DNA of 64,000 nucleotides. It comes from Burkholderiales bacterium (GTDB taxonomy: Bacteria; Pseudomonadota; Gammaproteobacteria; Burkholderiales; Burkholderiaceae_F). A program made the translations under genes and the position numbers. The notes under the pieces were generated by a model that made no database searches, was not told the DNA's origin, and saw only the letters and a list, made by a program, of their open reading frames with translations. This document shows, piece by piece, positions 17,714 to 26,717 of this stretch (its first letter is position 1; each line of letters opens with the position of its first letter). The DNA lies in NCBI GenBank assembly GCA_016716275.1, contig JADJWR010000002.1, positions 682,001 to 746,000 on the forward strand, written 5' to 3'.

Positions 17714-17901
17714 CAGCGGTACGGATGGCTCGGCGCGCCACCGGCGCTCCGCAGCCGCCGGAGGCCGCTGGTCGGGGTGCCGGTGTGGACGGGATCGCGC
17801 GGCGGCAATCAACACCTTGTGTGCGCGAGCGGCCGCGCGCAGGCGCGACACAGGGCGTCGTCGGCTGCGGCGGGCGGCGATCGTCAGTAGACGGAGGCGA
17901 G
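17714..17901 (+). other. nrdA 5' leader
   Basis: Together with the NrdR boxes this makes a leader of about 235 nt before nrdA. It is very GC-rich and without an obvious open reading frame of its own. I see no cobalamin-riboswitch features, as expected for a class Ia enzyme. A good ribosome-binding site, GGAGG, sits at 17893-17897. Confidence 0.5.
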
Positions 17902-20805
17902 ATGCAATTGCTGGAGCCGTTGGTGTCGGACGCTGCCGTCCCGTTCAGCTCGCCGGGCCGCGGCGGCGACGGTGAGGCCAGCGGTTTGGGCAGGGTGCTG
18001 GCGACGTCGTTCGCCGACTACCGGCTCATCCGACGCAACGGCGCGGTGGTAGGGTTCGAGCCGAGCAAGATCGCGGTGGCGATGACCAAGGCGTTCCTGG
18101 CCGTGCGCGGCGGCCAGGCCGCGGCTTCTGCCGCGGTGCGTGAACAGGTCGAGCGGCTGACCTCCAACGTGGTGCAGGCACTGCTGCGCCGGCAGCCTGC
18201 TGGCGGCACGTTCCACATCGAGGACGTTCAGGACCAGGTCGAGCTGTCGCTGATGCGCGACGGCGCCCACGATGTCGCCCGCGCCTATGTCCTGTATCGG
18301 GAGAAGCGGGCCCAGGAACGGGCCCGCCTGAGAAAGGAGAGCGCGCCGGCCGAGCCGCAACTGTCGATGATCGACAGGGGCCGCCGCGTGCCACTGGACC
18401 TGGGGCGAATCCGCGCGATCGTCGATTCCGCTTGCGTCGGCCTGACCGAATGTGCGTCAGCCGAGGCGATCGTCGCCGAGACGGTGAAGAACCTCTACGA
18501 CGGCGTTCCGTTCGAGGAGGTGGTGAAGTCCGCCATCCTGGCGGCGCGGGCGCTGATCGAGACGGAGCCCGCCTACTCGTACGTTACCGCGCGTCTGCTG
18601 TTGCACACCATCCGCCTCGAGGCCCTGGGCGAGGAGGTGCCGCAGCAGACGATGGCGGCCCGCTACGCGGATTACTTCCCGGAATTCGTCGGGTTCGGCA
18701 TCGAAGCCGGACTGCTCGACGAGCGGCTGGCCCGGTTCGATCTGCCTCGGCTGGCCCGGGCACTGCGGCCCGAACGCGACCTGCAGTTCGACTACCTCGG
18801 CCTGCAGACGCTGTACGACCGGTACTTCCTGCACCACGATGGCCGCCGCTTCGAGCTGCCGCAGGCGTTCTTCATGCGGGTGGCGATGGGGCTGGCGATC
18901 AACGAGATCGACCGCGAGGGCCGCGCCGTCGAGTTCTACGAGGTCCTGTCGGGCTTCGAGTTCATGAGCTCGACGCCCACGTTGTTCAACAGCGGTACGC
19001 GCCACCCGCAGCTTTCGTCGTGCTACCTGACCACGGTGTCCGACGACCTGGAGGGAATCTACGAGGCGATCAAGGACAACGCGCTGCTCGCCAAGTATGC
19101 CGGCGGACTGGGCAACGACTGGACGCCGGTACGTGCCCTGGGCGCCCACATCAGGGGAACCAACGGCAAGAGCCAGGGGGTGGTGCCGTTCCTGAAGGTG
19201 GTCAACGACACGGCGGTGGCGGTCAACCAGGGCGGCAAGCGCAAGGGTGCGGTCTGCTCCTACCTGGAAACCTGGCACCTCGACATCGAGGAGTTCCTGG
19301 AGCTGCGCAAGAACACCGGCGACGACCGCCGGCGCACGCACGACATGAACACGGCGAACTGGATTCCCGACCTGTTCATGAAGCGGGTGATGGACGACGG
19401 CGAGTGGACGCTGTTTTCACCGTCCGATTGCCCGGACCTGCACGACAAGACCGGCAAGGCCTTCGAAGAGGCCTACCTGCGCTACGAGGCTAAGGCGGCT
19501 GCCGGCGACCTGAAGCTGCACAGGAAGGTCCCGGCGGTGCAGCTGTGGCGCCGGATGCTGTCGATGCTGTTCGAGACCGGCCATCCGTGGATCACCTTCA
19601 AGGACGCCTGCAACCTGCGCTCGCCGCAGCAGCACGCCGGGACGATCCACAGCTCGAACCTGTGCACCGAGATCACGCTGAACACCGGCCCGGCCGAGAT
19701 CGCCGTGTGCAATCTCGGCTCGGTCAACCTGCCGGCGCACATGGTCGACGACGGCCAGGGCGGCTTGCGGCTCGACCACGCCAGGCTGGCAAGGACGATC
19801 GGCACCGCGATGCGGATGCTCGACAACGTGATCGACATCAACTACTACGCTGTCGGCAAGGCGCGCACCTCGAATCTGCGGCACCGCCCGGTCGGCCTCG
19901 GGATCATGGGCTTCCAGGACTGCCTGCACATGATGCGGGTGCCGTATGGGTCGGAAGCCGCCGTCGAGTTCGCCGACCGCAGCCAGGAGGCGGTCTGCTA
20001 CTACGCCTACTGGGCTTCCACCGAACTGGCGGCCGAGCGCGGCCGCTACTCGTCGTTTGCCGGCTCTCTGTGGGACCGCGGCATCCTGCCGCAGGACACG
20101 CTGGCGTTGCTGGCCGAGAGCCGCGGCGGCTATGTCGAGGTCGACAGCTCCTCGACGATGGACTGGGACGCCCTGCGCGGCCGGATCGCCCGGTTCGGCA
20201 TGCGCAACTCGAACTGCGTGGCCATCGCGCCGACGGCAACCATCTCGAACATCGTCGGCGTCGACGCCAGCATCGAGCCCACGTTCCAGAACCTGTTCGT
20301 CAAGAGCAACCTGTCGGGCGAGTTCACGGTCGTCAACGAGCACCTGGTGCGGGATCTCAAGCGGCTGGGGCTGTGGGACGAGCTGATGGTCGCCGACATC
20401 AAGCACTTCGACGGCTCGCTGGCCCGGATCGACCGCATACCGGAGGACATCCGTCGCCTGTACGCAACCGCGTTCGAGATCGAGCCGAGCTGGCTGATCG
20501 AGTGCGCGGCGCGGCGCCAGAAGTGGATCGACCAGGCGCAGTCGCTCAATATCTATATGGCGGGCCCTTCGGGCAGGAAGCTCGACGAGACCTACAAGCT
20601 GGCATGGCTGCGCGGGCTGAAGACCACCTACTACCTGCGCACGATCGGTGCCACCCACGCCGAGAAGTCGACCGGTTCACGTGCCGGGCAGCTGAATGCC
20701 GTGCCGACCGGTGTCGCCGCCGCGCCGGCTGCCGAGGCGCCGGGCGCGGTCTGCCTGCTCAAGCCCGGCGACCCCGGTTTTGCCGACTGCGAGGCCTGCC
20801 AGTAG
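17902..20805 (+). CDS. nrdA: Class Ia ribonucleotide reductase, alpha subunit
   Basis: NrdA reduces ribonucleoside diphosphates to deoxy forms using a radical generated in NrdB. The 967-residue protein has an N-terminal ATP cone (about 40-130, allosteric activity site, YRLIRRNGAVVGFEPSKI), then the ten-stranded barrel. Catalytic Cys374 (SSCYLTTV), thiyl-radical Cys588 (SNLCTEI) and Cys603 (AVCNLGS) are visible; the spacing of 214 between the first two equals that in E. coli. The C-terminal tail ends DCEACQ, the shuttle Cys pair. ATG 17902 follows a strong GGAGG; an upstream open frame is ignored. nrdB follows 38 bp later. Confidence 0.97.
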   Translation: MQLLEPLVSDAAVPFSSPGRGGDGEASGLGRVLATSFADYRLIRRNGAVVGFEPSKIAVAMTKAFLAVRGGQAAASAAVREQVERLTSNVVQALLRRQPAGGTFHIEDVQDQVELSLMRDGAHDVARAYVLYREKRAQERARLRKESAPAEPQLSMIDRGRRVPLDLGRIRAIVDSACVGLTECASAEAIVAETVKNLYDGVPFEEVVKSAILAARALIETEPAYSYVTARLLLHTIRLEALGEEVPQQTMAARYADYFPEFVGFGIEAGLLDERLARFDLPRLARALRPERDLQFDYLGLQTLYDRYFLHHDGRRFELPQAFFMRVAMGLAINEIDREGRAVEFYEVLSGFEFMSSTPTLFNSGTRHPQLSSCYLTTVSDDLEGIYEAIKDNALLAKYAGGLGNDWTPVRALGAHIRGTNGKSQGVVPFLKVVNDTAVAVNQGGKRKGAVCSYLETWHLDIEEFLELRKNTGDDRRRTHDMNTANWIPDLFMKRVMDDGEWTLFSPSDCPDLHDKTGKAFEEAYLRYEAKAAAGDLKLHRKVPAVQLWRRMLSMLFETGHPWITFKDACNLRSPQQHAGTIHSSNLCTEITLNTGPAEIAVCNLGSVNLPAHMVDDGQGGLRLDHARLARTIGTAMRMLDNVIDINYYAVGKARTSNLRHRPVGLGIMGFQDCLHMMRVPYGSEAAVEFADRSQEAVCYYAYWASTELAAERGRYSSFAGSLWDRGILPQDTLALLAESRGGYVEVDSSSTMDWDALRGRIARFGMRNSNCVAIAPTATISNIVGVDASIEPTFQNLFVKSNLSGEFTVVNEHLVRDLKRLGLWDELMVADIKHFDGSLARIDRIPEDIRRLYATAFEIEPSWLIECAARRQKWIDQAQSLNIYMAGPSGRKLDETYKLAWLRGLKTTYYLRTIGATHAEKSTGSRAGQLNAVPTGVAAAPAAEAPGAVCLLKPGDPGFADCEACQ

Positions 20806-20843
20806 CCGGACAGGCAGGCGGACAACAAGACAAGGAAACGCGG

Positions 20844-21981
20844 ATGCTTTCTTGGGACGACCCCGCCACCGGCCAGGCGACGCCTGTGCCGGCAGGCCTG
20901 CCGCGGCCGGCCGATCTGCCGGCGAGCCGCGCATCCGCCGGCTCGCAGGCTGCGATCGACGCCCGCCGCGTCAACGTCGCCGACAAGCGGATCATCAACG
21001 GCCGCACCGACGTCAACCAGCTGGTGCCGTTCAAGTACAAGTGGGCCTGGGACAAGTACCTGGCCGCCTGCGCCAACCACTGGATGCCGCAGGAGGTGAA
21101 CATGTCGCGCGACATCGCCCTGTGGAAGGACCCCGGCGGGCTGACCGAGGACGAGCGCCGGATCGTCAGGCGCAACCTCGGTTTCTTCGTCACCGCCGAC
21201 TCGCTCGCCGCGAACAACATCGTGCTCGGTACCTACCGGCACATCACGGCGCCGGAGTGCCGGCAGTTCCTGCTCCGGCAGGCCTTCGAGGAAGCGATCC
21301 ACACCCACGCCTACCAGTACATCGTCGAGTCGCTCGGCCTGGACGAGGGGGAGATATTCAATGCCTACCACGAGGTCGCCTCGATCCGCGCCAAGGACGA
21401 GTTCCTGATCCCGTTCATCGACGCCCTGACCGATCCGAGTTTCGCCACCGGGACGACCGAAGCCGACCAGAAGCTGCTGAAGAGCCTGATCGTCTTCGCC
21501 TGCCTGATGGAAGGCCTGTTCTTCTACGTCGGCTTCGCGCAGATCCTGGCGCTGGGCCGGCAGAACAAGATGACCGGCGCCGCCGAGCAGTACCAGTACA
21601 TCCTGCGGGACGAGTCGATGCACCTGCAACTTCGGCATCGACCTGATCAACCAGATCAAGCTGGAGAACCCCCGGCTGTGGACGCCGCAGTTGCGCGAGG
21701 AGATCCGCGGGCTGTTCCGGCGGGCGGTCGATCTCGAGTACGCCTACGCCGAGGACACCATGCCGCGCGGGGTGCTCGGGCTGAACGCGCCGATGTTCAA
21801 GGGTTACCTGCGCTACATCGCCAACCGGCGGGCGCAGCAGATCGGCATCGAGCCGCTGTTCGCCGCCGAGGAGAACCCGTTGCCCTGGATGAGCGAGATG
21901 ATCGACCTGAAAAAGGAGCGCAACTTCTTCGAGACGCGGGTGATCGAGTATCAGACCGGCGGCGCGTTGAGCTGGGAGTAG
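20844..21981 (+). pseudogene. nrdB: Class Ia ribonucleotide reductase beta subunit, broken by a one-base insertion
   Basis: NrdB carries the diiron-tyrosyl radical. Residues 1-260 read normally from ATG 20844 (AAGGA upstream). Iron ligands Asp119, Glu150 and His153, radical Tyr157 and the DESMH motif (Glu257, His260) are all present. Directly after His260 an extra C (21623/21624) shifts the frame. Reading on in the new frame restores the family sequence (CNFGIDLINQIK, then LREEIRGLFRRAVDLEYAYAEDTMPRG in pieces) to the stop at 21981. Removing one base gives 378 residues, the usual length. Uncorrected, the protein would end at 22061 with about 145 wrong residues. Because nrdB is normally essential, a sequencing or assembly error is the likeliest cause, but a real mutation is possible. 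Confidence 0.9.
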
Positions 21982-22330
21982 CGACGACGTTGCATCGCTG
22001 TTCGGACTCATGCGTCCTCATGAACGAACGACTCGCGAATCGTTGCGCATGCGTTGAATAAATCGAACAACCGAGGCGCGAAATTCGCGAAAACTCTTGC
22101 GAGTGAAATTGATTGAGAGTAAAAAGCGAACTCATGTTGAGTTGCTCGATTCGTTGATCAAACAGCGAACTTCGATCACTGCATTGAACTCAGACAGCCA
22201 CAGTAATCGCTCCATCGTCAAAGTCATCCGACGAATCGCTAACGAGACAGACGGGTCTTGCGGGGTCGTTCCCTCTCTCGAATCCGAGGCGTCTGCGGCA
22301 GTCAAGAAGTCCAGGTTCTATCCCTTTCCG
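21982..22330. other. AT-rich intergenic island downstream of nrdB
   Basis: Blocks of 60 bases here are only 37-53 % G+C, against about 68-70 % in flanking genes. I recognise no protein. Loosely repeated CGAATCG/CGATTCG words occur (22035, 22147, 22231) and a short palindrome CGCGAAATTCGCG lies near 22077. A candidate promoter and a clear terminator suggest a transcript of about 230 nt, or alternatively the 3' UTR of nrdAB. Confidence 0.5.
22097..22125 (+). promoter_or_regulatory. Candidate promoter in the AT-rich island
   Basis: TTGCGA (4 of 6) and TAAAAA (4 of 6) are separated by 17 bp. The predicted start near 22132 together with the terminator at 22331-22359 would define a transcript of about 228 nt. 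AT-richness alone could produce such a match by chance. Confidence 0.3.
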
Positions 22331-22359
22331 AACGCCGGCCACGCGCCGGCGTTTTCTTT
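22331..22359 (+). terminator. Rho-independent terminator
   Basis: The perfect 9-bp stem AACGCCGGC (22331-22339)/GCCGGCGTT (22345-22353) has a 5-nt loop and is followed by TTCTTT. It terminates whatever is transcribed through the AT-rich island, either the nrdAB message or a small RNA. Confidence 0.8.
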
Positions 22360-22580
22360 GCGCGCGCGCCGGCCGGTGCCGGCGCCGCTGCGCGGTGCCG
22401 AATTCATCAGCGTCAGCGGTCTTCGCACTGACCGTTCCGCGCTCCGCTCGGATATGCGTCCTGCAAAACGCACTTCTGGGGTTGCCGCGGCGACAGCGCA
22501 TCCGCATGCGCCGATGAATAGCTCGAGCGGGGCCCGAAGCGGCCTCCTCGGGTTTGCTCATCAACCCATTGTTCCCAGTT
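22360..22580. other. Upstream region of the histone H1-like gene
   Basis: This is a GC-rich spacer between the terminator and the AGGAG ribosome-binding site (22581-22585). CTGACC (22428-22433) and GATATG (22451-22456), 17 bp apart, form a weak possible promoter. No reading frame here looks like a protein. Confidence 0.3.
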
Positions 22581-22591
22581 AGGAGATGACC

Positions 22592-22981
22592 ATGGCAACG
22601 AAGAAAACCGCGAAGAAGGCCGCCAAGAAAACCGCCAAGAAGCCGGCCAAGAAGACCGTGAAGAAAGCTGCGGCGAAGAAGACCGCCAAGAAAGCGGCGA
22701 AGAAGACCGTCAAGAAGGCAGCCAAGAAAACCGCCAAGAAAGCGGCCAAGAAAACTGCGAAGAAGGCGGTCAAAAAGACCGCCAAGAAAGCTGCTAAAAA
22801 AAAAGTAGCTAAAAAGGCTGCGGCCAAGCCCGCTGCCAAGGCCAAGCCGGCCAAGCCGGCCAAGAAGGCTGCGCCGGCTGCCAAGCCGGCAGCAGCCGCT
22901 CCGGCGGCCGCGGCTCCGGGTGCGAAGACGGCGCTGAATCCGGCTGCGGCCTGGCCGTTCCCGACCGGCAGCCGTCCGTAG
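22592..22981 (+). CDS. Histone H1-like nucleoid protein (Lys/Ala-rich)
   Basis: The 129-residue protein is almost entirely Lys, Ala, Thr, Val and Pro, built of imperfect KKTAKKAAKK-type repeats (residues 3-75), then an Ala/Pro-rich stretch and a conserved-looking end AAAWPFPTGSRP. This matches betaproteobacterial histone H1-like proteins (related to Hc1 and AlgP C-terminal tails), which bind DNA non-specifically and compact the nucleoid. The second ATG (22592) is chosen because AGGAG lies 6 nt before it and would touch the first ATG at 22586. A terminator follows at 23012. Repeat number in such genes varies readily by slippage. Confidence 0.88.
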   Translation: MATKKTAKKAAKKTAKKPAKKTVKKAAAKKTAKKAAKKTVKKAAKKTAKKAAKKTAKKAVKKTAKKAAKKKVAKKAAAKPAAKAKPAKPAKKAAPAAKPAAAAPAAAAPGAKTALNPAAAWPFPTGSRP

Positions 22982-23011
22982 TACGGTCGCGCAGAAGTTC
23001 TGCCTGACATG

Positions 23012-23041
23012 GGGCGCTGAGTTCTCGGCGCCCTTTTTCTT
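23012..23041 (+). terminator. Rho-independent terminator after the histone H1-like gene
   Basis: GGGCGC (23012-23017) pairs with GCGCCC (23028-23033) across a 10-nt loop, followed by TTTTTCTT. It lies 30 bp after the stop codon. Confidence 0.8.
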
Positions 23042-23095
23042 GGCTGCGTGCCCGGTCGTTAGAATCGGCCGACCTGATCCCCGGATCGCGCCGCC

Positions 23096-23644
23096 ATGCT
23101 CCTGGTCGAAATCGCCGATTTCCTGCTGCAGACGGTCGCGGTGATCCTCGGCGTCACGCTGCTTGCGCGTGCCTACATGAACTACCTCGGACTGCCGGCG
23201 CGCAACCCGCTCGCGCAGTTCGCCATTGCCCTGACCGACTGGCTGGTGCGGCCGTTGCGGCGCCTGGCACGCGCCGCCGGCCGTCTTGACTTTGCCACCC
23301 TGCTGGCGGCCGCCCTGGTCGCCGTCGTCTTCGTCAGCCTGCGCTTCCTGCTGGCCGGCCTGGCCATGGCGAGCTGGCCGCTGCCCGGTCTGCTTCTGAT
23401 GGCCATGATCGAGCTGCTGCGCTGGGCGCTGTACCTCGTGCTGTGGCTGACTCTGCTGCACGCGGTGCTCAGCTGGGTGAACCCGCATGCACCCATCGCG
23501 CCGGCGGTGTCGATCCTCGCGCGGCCGTTCCTCGCGCCGTTCCAGCGGGCCCTGCCGCTGGTAGGCGGCATCGACCTTTCGCCGCTGGTGGTGATCCTGA
23601 TCGTCAACGTGATGCTGATCGTGCTGGCGCGCAGCGGCGTGTAG
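23096..23644 (+). CDS. YggT-family integral membrane protein
   Basis: The 182-residue protein consists of two YggT repeats, each with a hydrophobic pair and an amphipathic helix (YLGLPARNPLAQF / LTDWLVRPLRR, and VLSWVNPHAPIAP / LARPFLAPFQRALP). Such proteins are proposed to act in osmotic tolerance and, in Gram-positives and plastids, in membrane organisation near the divisome. In many proteobacteria yggT follows proC, but proC is not here. A TAGAAT -10-like element lies at 23060-23065. It converges on the kinase gene with only 6 bp between stops. Confidence 0.9.
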   Translation: MLLVEIADFLLQTVAVILGVTLLARAYMNYLGLPARNPLAQFAIALTDWLVRPLRRLARAAGRLDFATLLAAALVAVVFVSLRFLLAGLAMASWPLPGLLLMAMIELLRWALYLVLWLTLLHAVLSWVNPHAPIAPAVSILARPFLAPFQRALPLVGGIDLSPLVVILIVNVMLIVLARSGV

Positions 23645-23650
23645 CCGCCA

Positions 23651-24586
23651 CTACCAGGGACGAAAGCCGAAAGATTCGCCGAAGCGGTCGGCAATCTCGT
23701 CGCGCGACGGGACGTGGTTCTGCGCGCCGCTGTGCTCGATCTTCAGCGCGCCCATCGTTGCCGCCAGCCGCCCGGTGGTTTCCCAGTCCATGCCGTTGGC
23801 CAGGCCGTAGAGCAGGCCGGCGCGATAGGCATCGCCGCAGCCGGTGGGATCGACCAGGCGAAGCGTGCGTGCCACCGGGATGTGCACCACCCGCCCGTCG
23901 ACGAAGATGTCCGACCCCTTGCCGCCGCGCGTCACGATCAGCGCGCCGACCTTCCTCGCCAGCGCCTCGATCGGCCTGCCGGTCCTGTCGACCACCAGCT
24001 GCGCCTCGTAGTCGTTGAACACGGCATAAGTGGCCTGATCCATGAAGTTCTCGAGATCAGCGGCGTCGAACATCGGCAGGCCCTGGCCGGGGTCGAAGAT
24101 GAACGGAATGCCATTCTCGGCAAACTGCGCTGCATGGTCGATCATCCCTTCGCGGCCATCGGGAGCGACGATTCCCAGCCGCACCGACCCGTCGCCCGGC
24201 ACCCGGGTCAGATGCGACTGGGACATTGCACCCGGATGGAACGCGGTGATCTGGTTGTCGTCGAGATCGGTGGTGATGAACGCCTGCGCGGTGAAGCTGT
24301 CGGTGACCTCGTACAGATGGGTTCGCGGGATGCCGAGCACCTCGAGGCGCTGCAGGTAGGCAGCCGAGTCGCTGCCGACGGTGGCCATCGGCAGCGGATC
24401 ACCGCCGAGCAGCTTCAGGCTGTAGGCGATGTTGCCGGCGGTGCCGCCGTACTCGCGCCGCAGCTGGGGTACCAGGAAGGCGACGTTCAGGATGTGAACC
24501 TGCTCGGGCAGGATGTGATCCTTGAAGCGGCCGCGGAAGACCATGATCGAGTCGAAGGCGATCGAACCGCAGATCAGTGTGCTCAT
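23651..24586 (-). CDS. PfkB-family sugar/adenosine kinase
   Basis: This 311-residue cytoplasmic protein is a ribokinase-type (PfkB) kinase. It shows the N-terminal GSIAFDSI signature, GGTAGNIAYSLKLLG (PfkB motif 1 region), TRGGKGSDIF, and the anion-hole/catalytic motif DPTGCGDAYRAGLLYG with catalytic Asp near residue 256. Betaproteobacterial relatives are usually annotated adenosine kinase or generic carbohydrate kinase; substrate cannot be told from sequence alone. It is the last gene of the aroQ-accBC-prmA block, 67 bp after the DUF3426 gene. Confidence 0.88.
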   Translation of the reverse strand: MSTLICGSIAFDSIMVFRGRFKDHILPEQVHILNVAFLVPQLRREYGGTAGNIAYSLKLLGGDPLPMATVGSDSAAYLQRLEVLGIPRTHLYEVTDSFTAQAFITTDLDDNQITAFHPGAMSQSHLTRVPGDGSVRLGIVAPDGREGMIDHAAQFAENGIPFIFDPGQGLPMFDAADLENFMDQATYAVFNDYEAQLVVDRTGRPIEALARKVGALIVTRGGKGSDIFVDGRVVHIPVARTLRLVDPTGCGDAYRAGLLYGLANGMDWETTGRLAATMGALKIEHSGAQNHVPSRDEIADRFGESFGFRPW

Positions 24587-24653
24587 GGAGTCTTCGTGTC
24601 GTGTTCAGCCCGGCCGGCCGCGAGACCGGCCAGGAGCGGCGGATGCGATGGTC

Positions 24654-25715
24654 TCAGAGATAGAACGGGTAGACGACGAAACCGGCAGCATTCAGTCCGC
24701 GCGCCTCGAATGCGACGCGGACGGTCAGATCGGCGCCCGGCTCGAGGCCGGCCAGCAGTCGCCCCTGTGCGCCGCGCTCGCTGGCCAGGTAGTCGGCCGG
24801 CGCGAAGACCCGGCGGGCAACGGTCCGGTTCAAGGTGTCGGTCAGGGTGAGTTCGATCGCCGGCAGGGCCAGGGTAACGCTGCCGCGGTTGCGTACGACG
24901 GCCGTCAGCTCGAAGGCGCTGCTGCCGGGCAGCGCCTGCAGTTCGCTGCCGACCACCGCCAGCAGGTCGCCGCGTGCCGGCCAGTTGACCGAGCAGCGGA
25001 ACACCGAGCACAGACCTTCGAGCGCCGGCCGGCCCTGCGGGAACCGCGCCAGCAAGTCGGCCCGAAAAGCGACGGCAAGCTGCGCGAGAACGAGCGCCGC
25101 CAGCAGCAGCACGCCGATGCCGTACAGCGCCGAGCGCCGGCGCCGCTTCTGAGTCTCCGCTTCGCGAAGGAAGGCTGGTGTCGCAGGCTCGGCGCCGTGA
25201 TTCTCCTCGTCCGCCGCGCCGTAATCGTCGGGCGAAGCCGGTGCTTCGGCACGCTCCGCTGAAAATTCGGCTGTACCGGTTGTCTCGCCTTGGCCGCCCG
25301 CCTCTTCAGAAGGCGCCTCGGTCGTCCACGCATCCTCCGCCGTCTGCTCGCTGACCGGGGTCACCTCCGCCCGGGCCGGCGCGCCGGTGTCCGGCGCTTG
25401 CGTCGTGATCCACTCATCGGTGGCCGATGGCGCTGCGCCCGGCGGATGCGGAAGGGTGGCCGCGCCATGAGAGGAGTGCGGCTCGCTGGCCGTGGCTTCG
25501 GCCTTTCTGATGGCGGCGATCACTGCGCCGACGGCCGGTGCCGCCGCGTGCGCCGGCGCGGACAGCGTCGCGTCGTCGATGTAGCTGAGCGTGCCCGTGG
25601 CGTCGAACACATGGCGGCAGGCACCGCAGCGAACCAGGCCGCCGCGCAGCTTCAACTGGTCTGCCGCCACGCGAAACAGCGCATGGCAGTTCGGGCAGCG
25701 GGTGGCGAGTGCCAT
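24654..25715 (-). CDS. Zinc-ribbon and DUF3426 membrane protein
   Basis: The 353-residue protein begins with a MJ0042-type zinc ribbon (CPNC at residues 8-11 and CGAC near 31-34). A long acidic, Ala/Pro-rich disordered region follows (about 50-190). One membrane helix comes next (RRRRSALYGIGVLLLAALVL, near 195-215), then a periplasmic DUF3426 domain to the end. Function is unknown. The gene follows prmA by 9 bp, an arrangement typical of betaproteobacteria in my knowledge. Confidence 0.85.
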   Translation of the reverse strand: MALATRCPNCHALFRVAADQLKLRGGLVRCGACRHVFDATGTLSYIDDATLSAPAHAAAPAVGAVIAAIRKAEATASEPHSSHGAATLPHPPGAAPSATDEWITTQAPDTGAPARAEVTPVSEQTAEDAWTTEAPSEEAGGQGETTGTAEFSAERAEAPASPDDYGAADEENHGAEPATPAFLREAETQKRRRRSALYGIGVLLLAALVLAQLAVAFRADLLARFPQGRPALEGLCSVFRCSVNWPARGDLLAVVGSELQALPGSSAFELTAVVRNRGSVTLALPAIELTLTDTLNRTVARRVFAPADYLASERGAQGRLLAGLEPGADLTVRVAFEARGLNAAGFVVYPFYL

Positions 25716-25724
25716 CGGACCGGG

Positions 25725-26639
25725 TCAGCGAGCAGTGGGCCTGCTGCGGCTTCCGGCGAGGCAGACCCAGCCGTCCTCGTCGGCCCAGACCCGCAGCGGC
25801 ACCGTGCCGTCGGCCTGCGCGTAGGTGGCGATCAGTTCTTCGGCCTGCCGCTGCAGCACGCCCGATAGCACCAGCGAGCCACCCGGCGCGACGCGCGCCA
25901 GCAGCATCGGCGCAAGCAGTCGCAGCGGATTGGCGAGGATATTGGCGAGCACGACGTCGAACTGTCCGGCCGGAAGCCGCTCGGGCGCAGTGTACAGAGC
26001 GTCGACGGCGTTGCGCCTGCCGTTGGCGCGCGCAGCGTCGAGCGCCTGCGCGTCGATGTCGGTGCCCACGACCTGGTGCGCGCCGAGCTTGGCCGCGGCG
26101 ATGGCGAGCACGCCGGAGCCGCAGCCGTAGTCGAGCACGCGGGCGCCCTGTGGCATGCTCTGCGCCAGCCAGGTAAGACAGAGCCTGGTGGTCGGATGCG
26201 TGCCGGTGCCGAAGGCAACGCCCGGATCGAGGCGGATGTTGATCGCCGACGGATCCGGCGGTGCGTGCCAGCTTGGCACGATCCACAGCCGCTCGCCGAC
26301 CCGGGTCGGCGGAAACTGCGCCTGCGTCAGGCGAACCCAGTCTGCATCCGCCACTTCGCGCTGGCTGCTGATCTGCAGCGGCGCGATCGACCGGGCTTCG
26401 CTGGCTGCGGCGAGCAACTGTGCCGGATCGAGGCCCGGCGGCAGCAGCACCGACAGCCGGTTGTGCATCCAGGCAGCAAGGTCGGGCTCGCCGCCCGGCT
26501 CGCCATACATCGGCCGCTCGTCGGCCGAGTCGGCATCGGCATCCTCGATCGAGACAGCAAGCGCGCCGGCGCTCAGCAGCGCGTCCGAAAGGGCATCGGC
26601 CGAACCGGCGTCGGCAAGGATCGTGATTTCGCGCAGCAT
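25725..26639 (-). CDS. prmA: Ribosomal protein L11 methyltransferase
   Basis: PrmA trimethylates lysines and the N-terminus of L11 with S-adenosylmethionine. The 304-residue protein has the N-terminal substrate-binding domain and the methyltransferase core with DPGVAFGTGTHPTTRLCL, the SAM-binding VLDYGCGSGVLAIAAAKLGA, and the NILANPL motif that replaces NPPY. It lies downstream of accC (78 bp) in a minus-strand block that runs from aroQ. Confidence 0.96.
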   Translation of the reverse strand: MLREITILADAGSADALSDALLSAGALAVSIEDADADSADERPMYGEPGGEPDLAAWMHNRLSVLLPPGLDPAQLLAAASEARSIAPLQISSQREVADADWVRLTQAQFPPTRVGERLWIVPSWHAPPDPSAINIRLDPGVAFGTGTHPTTRLCLTWLAQSMPQGARVLDYGCGSGVLAIAAAKLGAHQVVGTDIDAQALDAARANGRRNAVDALYTAPERLPAGQFDVVLANILANPLRLLAPMLLARVAPGGSLVLSGVLQRQAEELIATYAQADGTVPLRVWADEDGWVCLAGSRSRPTAR

Positions 26640-26717
26640 CGGAACTCGGTGGGAGCGACTGCCAGCCCGACCGGCGGCCGGCAGGCTGGCGATGGGACCC
26701 GGTGCGATCGTGCGGTC

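Noticed and set aside
17683..17901. Cobalamin riboswitch in the nrdA leader
   Set aside because: No B12-box sequence is visible and class Ia RNR does not use cobalamin.
21600..21640. Programmed ribosomal frameshift in nrdB
   Set aside because: The site lacks a slippery heptamer, rare-codon pause or stop codon in the shift position, and NrdB is not known to use recoding; a one-base insertion explains the data.
22097..22582. A 161-codon frame starting with TTG in the AT-rich island
   Set aside because: It reads across the intrinsic terminator at 22331-22359 and shows no recognisable domain or Shine-Dalgarno.
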